A stretch of 64,000 nucleotides of DNA. Origin: Achromobacter seleniivolatilans. GTDB taxonomy: Bacteria > Pseudomonadota > Gammaproteobacteria > Burkholderiales > Burkholderiaceae_B. Under the pieces are notes generated by a model. It worked only from the letters and a program-made list of their open reading frames with translations. It did not search any database and had not been told where the DNA came from. Numbering within the stretch: position 1 is the stretch's first letter; every line of letters begins with the position of its first letter. Below are positions 15,884-24,031 of the stretch, piece after piece. Position numbers and translations under genes: made by a program. The stretch spans positions 1,364,001 to 1,428,000 of the forward strand of contig NZ_CP132976.1 of NCBI RefSeq assembly GCF_030864005.1. Direction: 5' to 3'.

Positions 15884-16834
15884 ATGACTCTCACCGAACT
15901 CAAATACATCGTCGCCGTGGCGCGCGAACGGCATTTCGGCCGGGCGGCCGAGGCCTGTTTCGTCAGCCAGCCGACCTTGTCTGTTGCCATCCGCAAGCTG
16001 GAAGACGAATTGGGCGTGACCCTATTCGAACGAGGCGGCGCCGAAGTGGGCGTCACGCCGATCGGCCAGCGCATCGTGGCCCAGGCGCAGAAAGTGCTGG
16101 AAGAAAGCGCCAGCATCAAAGAGATTGCGCGGCAGGGGCATGATCCCTTGGCCGGCCCTTTGCGCGTCGGCGTCATTCATACGATCGGCCCCTATCTGTT
16201 GCCCAAGCTGGTGCCGGTGCAGATCGGCCGCACGCCGCAAATGCCGCTGCTGCTGCAAGAGAACTTCACCGTGCGACTGGTGGAACTGCTGCGCCAGGGC
16301 GAGATTGATTGCGCCATCATGGCTTTGCCCTTGCCCGAGGCAGGGCTGGTCATGCAGCCGCTATACGATGAACCCTTCATCGTCGCCGTGCCGCAAGACC
16401 ACGAGCTGGCCCAACGCAAGTCCATCGACGCGCAAGATCTGAAGCAGCAGACGATGCTGCTGCTGGGCAGCGGCCACTGCTTCCGCGATCAGGTGCTGGA
16501 AGTGTGCCCAGAGCTCTCGCGCTTCTCGGCCGCCAGCGATGGCATCCAGCGCACCTTTGAAGGCTCGTCGCTCGAAACGATCCGCCATATGGTTGCCGCC
16601 GGTATCGGCGTTACCGTACTGCCGGTGACTGCCGTGCCCGAGCATCCGCCGTCCAACAGTTTGCTGCGCTATCTGCCTTTCGAAGGCCACGTGCCCGAAC
16701 GCCGTGTGGTGCTGGCATGGCGCCGCAGCTTCCCAAGGCTGGCTGCCATCGAGGCGCTGGCGCAAGCCGTGTACGAATGCGAATTGCCGGGCGTGAAGAT
16801 GCTGGTGGGTGAAGTTGCGGCCATCCAGGATTGA
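15884..16834 (+). CDS. oxyR: Hydrogen peroxide-sensing regulator OxyR
   Basis: The 316-aa LysR-type protein has its HTH at about residues 17-38. The redox pair Cys199 and Cys208 occurs in GSGHCFRDQVLEVC, at the same numbering as E. coli OxyR, where peroxide forms a disulfide between them. This separates it from ordinary LTTRs. It lies between recG and dps; dps is a classic OxyR target, so local control is likely. An alternative LTTR identity is unlikely given the exact cysteine spacing. Confidence 0.96.
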   Translation: MTLTELKYIVAVARERHFGRAAEACFVSQPTLSVAIRKLEDELGVTLFERGGAEVGVTPIGQRIVAQAQKVLEESASIKEIARQGHDPLAGPLRVGVIHTIGPYLLPKLVPVQIGRTPQMPLLLQENFTVRLVELLRQGEIDCAIMALPLPEAGLVMQPLYDEPFIVAVPQDHELAQRKSIDAQDLKQQTMLLLGSGHCFRDQVLEVCPELSRFSAASDGIQRTFEGSSLETIRHMVAAGIGVTVLPVTAVPEHPPSNSLLRYLPFEGHVPERRVVLAWRRSFPRLAAIEALAQAVYECELPGVKMLVGEVAAIQD

Positions 16835-16985
16835 TTTTCAAGATATGGCAGGCGGCCGCGAACGCACGCGTTGAGCGGCGTCAAACCATTGCATCGCCAA
16901 GCCGTCTGCCGGTTTGCGTTGCCGTCAATTCGTCGTGATTGCAGTGGTATCCTTTATTCGTCCTTTCATCCCCAGGAGCTAGCCC

Positions 16986-17489
16986 ATGGCCAAGTCCACC
17001 AAGAAGACCTCAAGCGTTCCGCGCATCAACATCGGTATTTCGGATAAGGACCGCGCCGCCGTCGCTGGCGAATTGTCCAAGCTGCTGGCCGATTCCTACA
17101 CGCTGTATCTGATGACGCACAATTTCCATTGGAACGTCACGGGTCCCATGTTCAACACGCTGCATCAGATGTTCATGACGCAGTACACCGAAGAGTGGAC
17201 CGCGCTGGACAGCATCGCTGAACGCATCCGCGCGCTGGGCCACTACGCTCCGGGCACCTACCGCGAGTACTCGAAGCTGTCGTCGATCTCGGAACCGGAA
17301 ACCGTGCCGCAAGCGCTGGAAATGGTGCGCCTGCTGGTTGATGGCAACGAATCGGTCGCCAAAACCGCCCGCGCCGCCTTCGAAAAGGCCGACGCGGCCA
17401 ACGACCAGCCCACGGCCGACCTGCTGACGCAGCGTCTGGACGTGCATGAAAAGAACGCCTGGATGCTGCGCAGCCTGTTGCAGGAATAA
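16986..17489 (+). CDS. dps: Dps-family DNA-protecting ferritin-like protein
   Basis: The 167-aa protein forms a dodecameric cage that oxidises and stores iron using peroxide and binds DNA. The intersubunit ferroxidase ligands are visible: H48 (NFHWN), H60, D75 and E79, with the same spacing as E. coli H51, H63, D78 and E82. The lysine-rich N terminus (MAKSTKKTS) suits DNA binding. AGGAG precedes the start by 9 bases. A strong terminator follows. Position after oxyR agrees with peroxide-induced expression. Confidence 0.95.
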   Translation: MAKSTKKTSSVPRINIGISDKDRAAVAGELSKLLADSYTLYLMTHNFHWNVTGPMFNTLHQMFMTQYTEEWTALDSIAERIRALGHYAPGTYREYSKLSSISEPETVPQALEMVRLLVDGNESVAKTARAAFEKADAANDQPTADLLTQRLDVHEKNAWMLRSLLQE

Positions 17490-17520
17490 GCGCAGGCGGC
17501 GCCGCTTCGGCGTCAGCAAT

Positions 17521-17553
17521 AACAATGGCGCGCCTTGGCGCGCCATTGTTTTG
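17521..17553. terminator. Strong terminator after dps
   Basis: AACAATGGCGCGCC and GGCGCGCCATTGTT form a perfect 14-base stem around TT, followed by TTT. In practice the loop would be CCTTGG. It lies between dps and the convergent hydrolase gene. Confidence 0.8.
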
Positions 17554-17595
17554 CGTCAACAGAAGCCGTTCGCGAATACCAGTGCGATCAGGCCG

Positions 17596-18192
17596 TCAGG
17601 ACACACTGCATACCGGCACCGGAGAGATGCGCTTGGCTGGCGTGGGAATGCGCCAGGATGCGCGGCGGCGCAAGGCGCCAAAGAGCTTTAAGCCTTCCGG
17701 CCAGTCGCCCAGCCCGCTGTCTCCGTTGATGTGTCCGGCCCCCGATAGCACTACGATCCGGCTGCCCCAGTCCTGCGCAAAGGCTCGGGCGCGATCCAGC
17801 CGGCAGTAGGGATCGTCATCGCTGGCGATAACGACGCTTTGAAATGGCAAGGGCTGGCGCGAAATAGGGGCGAAGCTGCGCAGACAAGTCGGCGCGTCGG
17901 CGCGTTCCACGTCGGCCGGCGCCACCAGCAACGCCCCGGCCACCTTGGCGCGCAATGGAACGGGCAAGGCTGCGCTGATCAGACAGCCCAGGCTATGGGC
18001 GATCAGCAGCACCGGGCTGCGGGCGTGGTCAACTTCGGCTGCCAACGTGGAAATCCATTCCGCCGGGGCGGGGCTTTCCCAGTCGCGCTGCTCAATGCGC
18101 ACGGCATGCGGCAACAGCGCTGCCCAGCGCGATTGCCAGTGTTCGGGACCGGAGTTTTTCCATCCCGGGACGATGATCGGTTGGAGTCTCAT
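17596..18192 (-). CDS. RBBP9/YdeN-family alpha/beta serine hydrolase
   Basis: The 198-aa cytoplasmic hydrolase starts MRLQPIIVPGWKNSGPEHW, the typical N terminus of the family. The nucleophile elbow HSLGC carries the catalytic Ser near residue 71 (LLIAHSLGCLI); a late Asp in SDDDPYC and a late His in GAGHINGDSGLG complete the triad. The GAGHIN motif is characteristic of YdeN/RBBP9. The ATG at 18192 is preferred to upstream starts because the chain begins exactly at the family N terminus. Substrate unknown. Confidence 0.88.
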   Translation of the reverse strand: MRLQPIIVPGWKNSGPEHWQSRWAALLPHAVRIEQRDWESPAPAEWISTLAAEVDHARSPVLLIAHSLGCLISAALPVPLRAKVAGALLVAPADVERADAPTCLRSFAPISRQPLPFQSVVIASDDDPYCRLDRARAFAQDWGSRIVVLSGAGHINGDSGLGDWPEGLKLFGALRRRASWRIPTPAKRISPVPVCSVS

Positions 18193-18463
18193 GGAAAGGA
18201 TGATGCCGCGCCCCTTTAGTAACTCAAACGAATAAATCGTCTTTTGCATATACCGCAGCGGGTATAAGGCGGCATGCGCCGCGATGCGGCACTGCATGCT
18301 CCGGGGCGGCCTGGAAGCCGGGCCGGATGGCCGCCAAATACTAGGTTCTTTCGGTGTATGCTTGCCGTGCAAATGCACCGTAACGGGGCGTGGCCGTACC
18401 GTTGTCCGACGCCCGCCCGGTTAACGAACCAACGATTACAAGCCAGAATAGAGGAGTCCACTC

Positions 18464-19591
18464 ATGAAGCCAGTATTTCGTCTGACCCCGGTCATTGCGG
18501 CGCTGGGAGTCGCCGCCGGTCTGACGTTTGCCGCAGGAGCACACGCGCAGACGATCAAGATCGCTGTCGTCGGTCCCACGACCGGCGCCGTCACCCAATA
18601 TGGTGACATGGTCCGTGAAGGTGTCGACACCGCCGTCGAACGCATCAACGCCGCCGGCGGCATCAACGGCAAAAAGCTGGAAACCGTGGTGATCGACGAC
18701 GGCTGCGAACCCAAACAGGGTCCGGTCGCCGCCAACCGCGTCGTCAACAGCAAGATCGGTTTTGTCGTGGGCCACGTGTGCTCGGGCGCGACCATCGCCG
18801 CTGCCGACATCTATAACAACGAAGGCGTGGTCATGGTGACGCCTTCGGCCACCTCGCCCGCACTGACGGACGGCAAGAACTACGAGTTCATTTTCCGCAC
18901 CATCGGCCGCGATGACCAGCAAGGTCCCGCCGCCGCCAAGTTCGTGCTGGAAAAGATCAAGCCGAAGAAGGCCGCCGTGCTGCATGACAAGCAGTCGTAC
19001 GGCCAGGGCATTGCCACGGCAGTCAAGAACGACCTGGAAAAGGGCGGCGTGCCCGTCGCGGTGTTCGAAGGCATCAATGCCGGCGATAGCGACTACTCGG
19101 CCGTTATTACCAAGTTGAAGAGCCAGGGCGTGGACTTTGTCTACTACGGCGGTTATCACCCCGAAATGGGTCTGTTGCTGCGCCAGGCCGCCGAACAAGG
19201 CGTAAAGGCCAAGTGGATGGGGCCGGAAGGCGTGGGTAACCCGGACATCAACGCCATCGCTGGTGATGCCTCTGAAGGCATGTTGCTGACGTTGCCGGCC
19301 GACTTCACCCAAAACGCCGCCAACGCCGACATCGTGAAGGCGTTTGCGGACAAGAAGCGCAATGCTGGCGGCGCTTTCCAGATGACGGCCTACACGGCCA
19401 CGCAAGTCATTGCGGACGGCATCAAGGGCGCAGGCAGCGATGACCCAACCAAGGTCGCCAAGTACCTGCACGCGAACTCGTTCGATACCCCGATCGGCAA
19501 GGTGGCCTGGAATAAGCAGGGCGACCTGACAAACTTCGAATTCCAGGTGTTTACTTGGCACAAGGATGGATCGAAGACCGTCTATAAGTGA
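18464..19591 (+). CDS. Branched-chain amino acid-binding protein (LivJ/K type), orphan
   Basis: The 375-aa periplasmic protein has a signal peptide cleaved after GAHAQ (near residue 30) and the type-I binding fold. Segments DDGCEPKQGPVAANRVV, FIFRTIGRDDQQGPAA and YYGGYHPEMGLLLRQAAEQG closely match the binding protein at 30489. GAGGAG gives a strong SD. It has its own terminator and no permease or ATPase beside it, so it probably feeds the livHMGF system 12 kb away with a different ligand range (inference). Confidence 0.92.
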   Translation: MKPVFRLTPVIAALGVAAGLTFAAGAHAQTIKIAVVGPTTGAVTQYGDMVREGVDTAVERINAAGGINGKKLETVVIDDGCEPKQGPVAANRVVNSKIGFVVGHVCSGATIAAADIYNNEGVVMVTPSATSPALTDGKNYEFIFRTIGRDDQQGPAAAKFVLEKIKPKKAAVLHDKQSYGQGIATAVKNDLEKGGVPVAVFEGINAGDSDYSAVITKLKSQGVDFVYYGGYHPEMGLLLRQAAEQGVKAKWMGPEGVGNPDINAIAGDASEGMLLTLPADFTQNAANADIVKAFADKKRNAGGAFQMTAYTATQVIADGIKGAGSDDPTKVAKYLHANSFDTPIGKVAWNKQGDLTNFEFQVFTWHKDGSKTVYK

Positions 19592-19651
19592 TGCCAGCGC
19601 GGGTTTCGTACCCGCGGCATCGGTAGACAATGCAGTAATGCATGCATGAAA

Positions 19652-19690
19652 CCGGGCCGGAAGCGACAGTCTTCCGGTCCGGATTTTTTT
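19652..19690 (+). terminator. Rho-independent terminator after orphan Liv-type binding protein
   Basis: CCGGGCCGGAAG-CGACAGT-CTTCCGGTCCGG, one G-T pair, followed by seven T residues. Confidence 0.92.
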
Positions 19691-19779
19691 CGCTTGGAAC
19701 CTGATCGAACAACCGGTGTCGAACGCCTGCCGCTTGGTATTGGTGTCGCGGCGCCATCGAACTTTTTAGTCTGGACACT

Positions 19780-20481
19780 ATGACCAAGGCCTTGTTAGTC
19801 GAAGATGATCCGAAGCTCGCGCGCCTGATCGCGCAGTTTCTGGAGCAACACGGGTTCAACGTCGCCCAGGCCTACCGCGGCGATCACGCCGTGGAAGCAT
19901 TCCGCCGCCATGACCCGGCCATCACCATCCTGGACCTGATGCTGCCGGGCCGGGATGGCCTACAGGTCTGCCGCGATCTGCGCGCCTTTTCATCGGCCCC
20001 CATTTTGATGTTGACCGCCAGGGAAGATGACCTGGACCAGATTCTGGGCCTGGAATCGGGCGCCGACGACTACGTCATCAAACCCGTCGAACCGCGTGTA
20101 TTGCTGGCGCGTATCCGGGCCTTGATGCGGCGTCACAATCAGCTGGACGAGCCGCCGGAGCACCTGGAGTTCGGACCGCTCACGATCGACCGGCGCACGC
20201 GCGCCGTGGTTCATGCTGGCATTGAGGTCGATCTGACCACGATGGAATTCGAAATGCTGTGGGCGCTGGCCAGCCAGGCAGGCCAGGTGCTGACACGCGA
20301 CGATCTACTCAACGCCGTGCGGGGCATCGAATTCAACGGCCTGGACCGCAGCGTCGATGTTTGCGTCAGCAAACTGCGCCGTAAGCTTGACGACGACCCG
20401 CGCGATCCGGCGCGTATCAAGACCGTGTGGGGCAAGGGCTATCTGTTTTCGCCCAAGGCACACGAGGGCGGAGATGCTTAA
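19780..20481 (+). CDS. OmpR-family response regulator (RstA-like)
   Basis: The 233-aa regulator has a receiver domain with acidic pocket E8-D9-D10, phosphoacceptor D52 (ILDLMLPGRDG), T79 and K101 (VIKPVEP), followed by a winged-helix DNA-binding domain from about residue 140 (RSVDVCVSKLRRKLDD, KTVWGKGYLF). Its stop lies inside the first codons of the kinase gene, an 8-base overlap, so the pair is translationally coupled. Closest recognisable type is RstA; the signal is unknown. A pair of direct repeats just after the kinase gene is a candidate binding site. Confidence 0.92.
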   Translation: MTKALLVEDDPKLARLIAQFLEQHGFNVAQAYRGDHAVEAFRRHDPAITILDLMLPGRDGLQVCRDLRAFSSAPILMLTAREDDLDQILGLESGADDYVIKPVEPRVLLARIRALMRRHNQLDEPPEHLEFGPLTIDRRTRAVVHAGIEVDLTTMEFEMLWALASQAGQVLTRDDLLNAVRGIEFNGLDRSVDVCVSKLRRKLDDDPRDPARIKTVWGKGYLFSPKAHEGGDA

Positions 20482-21781
20482 GTTCGTTCTGAGGCTGTTC
20501 GTGGTGCTGGCAATCGGGTTTGTGATTTCCAATGAAGTGGTGGATCGCACGGCGAATTACTTCTTTGAATCGCTGAACGACGATTACACGCGCCAAGCCG
20601 TGCGCGGCCAGTTGCACAGCCTGACCCAGGAGTTGGGTCAGGTCGAGCCCAAGGCGCGTCCTGCCTACATTCGCGACGCACTGATTCCACACTATGGGCT
20701 CAGCCTGCGTGTGCTGGACGCCGCCGACTACAACGCCTCGGAATATCAACTGACTGACGAGGAACGCGGGACGATTGCAAAAGGCGGCTTCTTCTTGCGC
20801 GACAAGATGATGACCTTCGTAAAAGCCATTCCGGGCGAAGGCGCGCAATGGCTAGAGGTCAAGATGCCGGAAGACCCGCCCATCGGACCGTGGGTGATCG
20901 CAGCCATCTATTCGGCGCTGGGCCTGCTGCTGTGCGCATTCATGTTGGTGTGGGCGCTGCCCATCTGGCGTGATCTGGAAGCCTTGCAGGGCGCGGCGCA
21001 GCGTATGGGGCAGGGCGATCTGCAAGCGCGCGCGCGTCTTTCGCGCCATTCCAGCGTCCGCAATTTGGGTGATGCCTTCAACCAGATGTCCGATCGCATC
21101 AGCGCGCTGATCAGCAACCAGCGCGATCTCACCAACGCGGTCTCGCATGAGTTGCGTACACCGATTGCCCGGCTGGCGTTCGAACTGGATATGATCGACC
21201 GCGAGGCAGACCCCGAAGCCCGTAAACGCCTGGTCGAAGAAATGAAAAGCGACGTCGCCGAGCTGGACAGCATGGCTTCGGAATTGCTGATGTACGCGCG
21301 CCTGGAACAAAAGAACGACGATGTGGCGTTGCAGGCGCAAGACGCGCGCGGCTGGCTGGATTCGGTGGTGCAGCACGCGGCATTTGAGGCAGGCGTGTCT
21401 GGCGTGCGCTGTGAAGTGGCGCAATGCGAGCCGCAGGAAGTGCACCTGCACCCGCGCTACATGACGCGGGCGCTTCTGAACCTGTTGCAGAACGCCATTC
21501 GCCATGCGGGCGGACGCGTCCAGGTCAGCCTGACCAGCCCGGCTTTGCGCGAATATGTGCTGACGGTGGACGACGACGGCCCGGGAATTCCGCTGCCAGA
21601 CCGGGAACGCATCTTCGAGCCTTTCATCCGCCTGGATGAAAGCAGGGATCGTGGCACCGGTGGTACAGGCTTGGGCTTGGCCATTGTCAGCCGCGTAGCT
21701 CGCTGGCATAACGGCACGGCGCAAGCGTCGGACAGCCCGTTGGGCGGCGCCCGCTTTACGATCAGCTGGAAAGTCGTTTAG
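20474..21781 (+). CDS. Sensor histidine kinase (RstB-like)
   Basis: The 435-aa inner-membrane kinase has TM1 at residues 6-19, a periplasmic sensor of about 115 residues, TM2 at 138-163, a HAMP linker, the H-box at H225 (SHELRTPIARL), an N-box (NAIRHAG), G1 (DDGPGIPLP) and G2 (GTGGTGLGLAIV). The ATG at 20474 overlaps the regulator's last codons; a much earlier open frame lies within the regulator gene and is not used. It phosphorylates the adjacent regulator. The periplasmic domain resembles RstB in length, and no ligand is visible. Confidence 0.92.
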   Translation: MLKFVLRLFVVLAIGFVISNEVVDRTANYFFESLNDDYTRQAVRGQLHSLTQELGQVEPKARPAYIRDALIPHYGLSLRVLDAADYNASEYQLTDEERGTIAKGGFFLRDKMMTFVKAIPGEGAQWLEVKMPEDPPIGPWVIAAIYSALGLLLCAFMLVWALPIWRDLEALQGAAQRMGQGDLQARARLSRHSSVRNLGDAFNQMSDRISALISNQRDLTNAVSHELRTPIARLAFELDMIDREADPEARKRLVEEMKSDVAELDSMASELLMYARLEQKNDDVALQAQDARGWLDSVVQHAAFEAGVSGVRCEVAQCEPQEVHLHPRYMTRALLNLLQNAIRHAGGRVQVSLTSPALREYVLTVDDDGPGIPLPDRERIFEPFIRLDESRDRGTGGTGLGLAIVSRVARWHNGTAQASDSPLGGARFTISWKVV

Positions 21782-21808
21782 CGTTCAGCGCGGCCAGTCG
21801 TAAAGAAA

Positions 21809-21840
21809 CTTCACAAACGGCGCTCCGCTTCTTCACAAAC
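21809..21840 (+). promoter_or_regulatory. Two CTTCACAAAC direct repeats 22 bp apart
   Basis: CTTCACAAAC occurs at 21809-21818 and 21831-21840 in the 139-base gap before the lipoprotein gene. Spacing of two helical turns suits an OmpR-type regulator dimer; the adjacent RstA-like protein is the natural candidate (inference). Confidence 0.45.
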
Positions 21841-21920
21841 TCCATACAAAGCGGGAAAGATCAGGTCCGGTCCCGTGGCTAGCATGACGGCAGTCTCCTT
21901 CAAAGGGTTTGCCGCTAGCC

Positions 21921-23018
21921 ATGTTTTCCCTCAGCCGTTTGGTCGTCATCGCGTCATTGCTGGTCTTAGCAGGCGGCTGTCAGAGCGTTCCGCCCGCTGC
22001 GCCGGCCGCGATCGCCAAGGGTGATTACGCGGCAGTGCGGGAATACTTGGCGCTGCGCATTCCCTACGACATGCGCGCCTATAAAGTGCCCGGCCTGTCG
22101 ATCGCCATCGTGGACGATCAGCGCGTGGTCTGGAGCACGGGTTTCGGCTACGCCGATCCGTCTTTGCATCGCACGGCAACCAGCGACACGCTGTACCGGG
22201 TGGGCGCCATCTCCAAGATTGTGACGGCCGCCGGCGTCTTGCGGGCCGCCGACGAGGGCCGTCTGGCGTTGGATGCGCCCGCGTCTGAGACCCTGCCGGA
22301 ATGGGAAGTACAACCCCGCCGCAACGCCATGCAGTGGATGGGCGCCGATCCCTTCACGGCGCGCCACCTGCTGGATCAACGCCCCGACACTCTTGAAGAC
22401 ACCATGGGCCGCGCCCGCGCCGATATGGCCTATGCGCTGTTAGGCGACATGGTGGCGCATGCGGCGCAGGAGTCGCTGGATGGCTACGTCCGCCGCACCA
22501 TTCTGCAACCCTTGAACATGCCACGCGCCGGTTTTCAGGTAAATGCCCGCATGTTGGAGCAGCGCGCCGCGGGCTACCGGCGCGGCTTGGCTTGGGCCGA
22601 GACCCCGCAACCCAACGAGGCCGCCGACGGCCTGTGGATGAGCACGTCCGAAATGGCGCGCTTTTCGGCCATGTTGTTTGCCAATGGCCTGTATCAAGGC
22701 AAGCGAGTGCTGAAAGACGAATCCGCACAAACGGTGATGAACCTGGAAACGGTGGCGGCCGGCATGGACTTGGGCTGCCGCCTGGCCCTGTCTTGGCTCG
22801 CCGCGCCTTGCGAGGACGACGACATCGCAGGTCCGGCACTACGCGCCCATAGCGGCGCTACCGAAGCCTTCCATTCGCGCTTTCTACTGGCGCCGCGCGA
22901 CAAGATCGCAGTGCTGGTCATGAGCAATTCCGATACGGGCGAGCCGCTGGTGGCCGCCGTATCCACGCTTGCCATGAATTTGATGCGGTCGGCCAAGTAT
23001 GGCCCTGCCGTCGACTGA
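21921..23018 (+). CDS. Beta-lactamase-fold (class C/DD-peptidase-like) lipoprotein lacking the catalytic serine
   Basis: The 365-aa protein has a signal peptide with a lipobox-like LAGGC ending at C20, then the serine beta-lactamase-like fold (beta-lactamase family PF00144 type). In the family the motif SxxK follows YRxG; here residues 92-99 read YRVGAISK, so the nucleophile position is Ala96 (codon GCC, one base from TCC). The usual YxN motif is replaced by R166-A-D168 in RARADMAYALLG. HSGA remains near the C terminus. It is therefore probably an inactive binding or scaffold protein. The ATG at 21921 is used; SD spacing is long. It lies just after an RstAB-like pair. Confidence 0.8.
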   Translation: MFSLSRLVVIASLLVLAGGCQSVPPAAPAAIAKGDYAAVREYLALRIPYDMRAYKVPGLSIAIVDDQRVVWSTGFGYADPSLHRTATSDTLYRVGAISKIVTAAGVLRAADEGRLALDAPASETLPEWEVQPRRNAMQWMGADPFTARHLLDQRPDTLEDTMGRARADMAYALLGDMVAHAAQESLDGYVRRTILQPLNMPRAGFQVNARMLEQRAAGYRRGLAWAETPQPNEAADGLWMSTSEMARFSAMLFANGLYQGKRVLKDESAQTVMNLETVAAGMDLGCRLALSWLAAPCEDDDIAGPALRAHSGATEAFHSRFLLAPRDKIAVLVMSNSDTGEPLVAAVSTLAMNLMRSAKYGPAVD

Positions 23019-23083
23019 ACATGCACAAAGCGGGCGCGGCGCGCCTGCACAATTTTCCTCAACCTCGTTTCCTGGAAGCACTT

Positions 23084-23986
23084 ATGAAGCGAAATTTCCC
23101 TTTGTCTTTCGTCCCGCGTTGTGTGGCCGCGGCGGGCGTTCTGGCAGTAATGCCCGGACTGTCCTTTGCCGAAGGTGGTTCGCCATTGGCAGACGCCAGT
23201 TCTGTCTACGGCCAGAAAGGACCCAGCTCCCGTGGATTGACGGTGGCCACGGGAGACGAACGGCCAGAGGGGCAATGGACCTTGTATGGTACGGCGGGCA
23301 TCGGCTATGCCCCGCGCTACAGCGGGAGCGATGAAAGTTCGGTTGTGCCTATCGTGGGAGCAGGCGTACGCAGTCCCAACGGTTTTTTCTTAAGCACCGA
23401 CCATGGCTTGGGCTGGGAGACGCAGGCGTTGGACAGCACATTCCGCTTCTACGTCGCGCCAAGCGCCTCGCGCAAAGATCACAAGAAAGGCTTTCAAGGG
23501 TCAGACAAGCTGCGCGGCCTGGGCGACATCAAAAGCCGCGCACAGATCGGCATGGATGCCGAGACGATGGTGGGACCGGTGACCTTGTCGGCCACGATAG
23601 CCCACGCGTTCAAGAAGGGCGATGACCGCGATGTAGGCAGTGCCTACACGCTGTTCAATCTGGGTGCCAGCACGACGGTATACGAAGGCTCGGCAGGCGC
23701 GGTGTCGCTGGCGTTGAGCGGTACCTTTGGCGATGGCAACTATATGCGTACCTGGTACGGCGTCAGCAACCAGCAGTCGGTGAAATCCGGGTATCGCGCC
23801 TACAACCCGAAGGGCGGCTTGGAAAGCATTGGTTTGGGTGCGACGTGGACGGTGCCGATGGGCAAGGATTGGTCGTGGACCATGGCAGCCGAAACGCGGC
23901 GCTTGTTTGGCGACGCCGCGGACAGCCCGTTCGTGAAAGAACGCAACCAGTTCAGCGTTGGCACGATGGTGACGTACACGTACTAA
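23084..23986 (+). CDS. MipA/OmpV-family outer-membrane protein
   Basis: The 300-aa protein has a signal peptide ending GLSFAEG and the MipA/OmpV beta-barrel pattern: GIGYAPRYSGSDESSVVPI near residue 75 (19 residues), alternating hydrophobic strands, and a C-terminal aromatic strand ending TMVTYTY, typical of outer-membrane barrel insertion signals. MipA in E. coli scaffolds MltA and PBP1B, while OmpV relatives are adhesins or osmoporins. GGAAG lies 7 bases before the ATG at 23084. It follows the beta-lactamase-fold lipoprotein by 65 bases, suggesting one envelope-related transcript. Confidence 0.88.
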   Translation: MKRNFPLSFVPRCVAAAGVLAVMPGLSFAEGGSPLADASSVYGQKGPSSRGLTVATGDERPEGQWTLYGTAGIGYAPRYSGSDESSVVPIVGAGVRSPNGFFLSTDHGLGWETQALDSTFRFYVAPSASRKDHKKGFQGSDKLRGLGDIKSRAQIGMDAETMVGPVTLSATIAHAFKKGDDRDVGSAYTLFNLGASTTVYEGSAGAVSLALSGTFGDGNYMRTWYGVSNQQSVKSGYRAYNPKGGLESIGLGATWTVPMGKDWSWTMAAETRRLFGDAADSPFVKERNQFSVGTMVTYTY

Positions 23987-23993
23987 GGCGGAG

Positions 23994-24023
23994 AAAAAAA
24001 CCCGTCCCTGGCAGGGGACGGGT
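23994..24023 (-). terminator. Terminator of the ugp operon (usable from both sides)
   Basis: CCCGTCCC and GGGACGGG enclose a short loop. On the minus strand the stem is followed by seven T residues, directly after the ugpC stop; on the plus strand it ends mipA with a weaker T run. Confidence 0.9.
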
Positions 24024-24031
24024 CTATGCTT

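Noticed and set aside
21921..23018. An active class C beta-lactamase
   Set aside because: The SxxK serine is Ala and the YxN motif is absent, so hydrolysis of beta-lactams is not expected.
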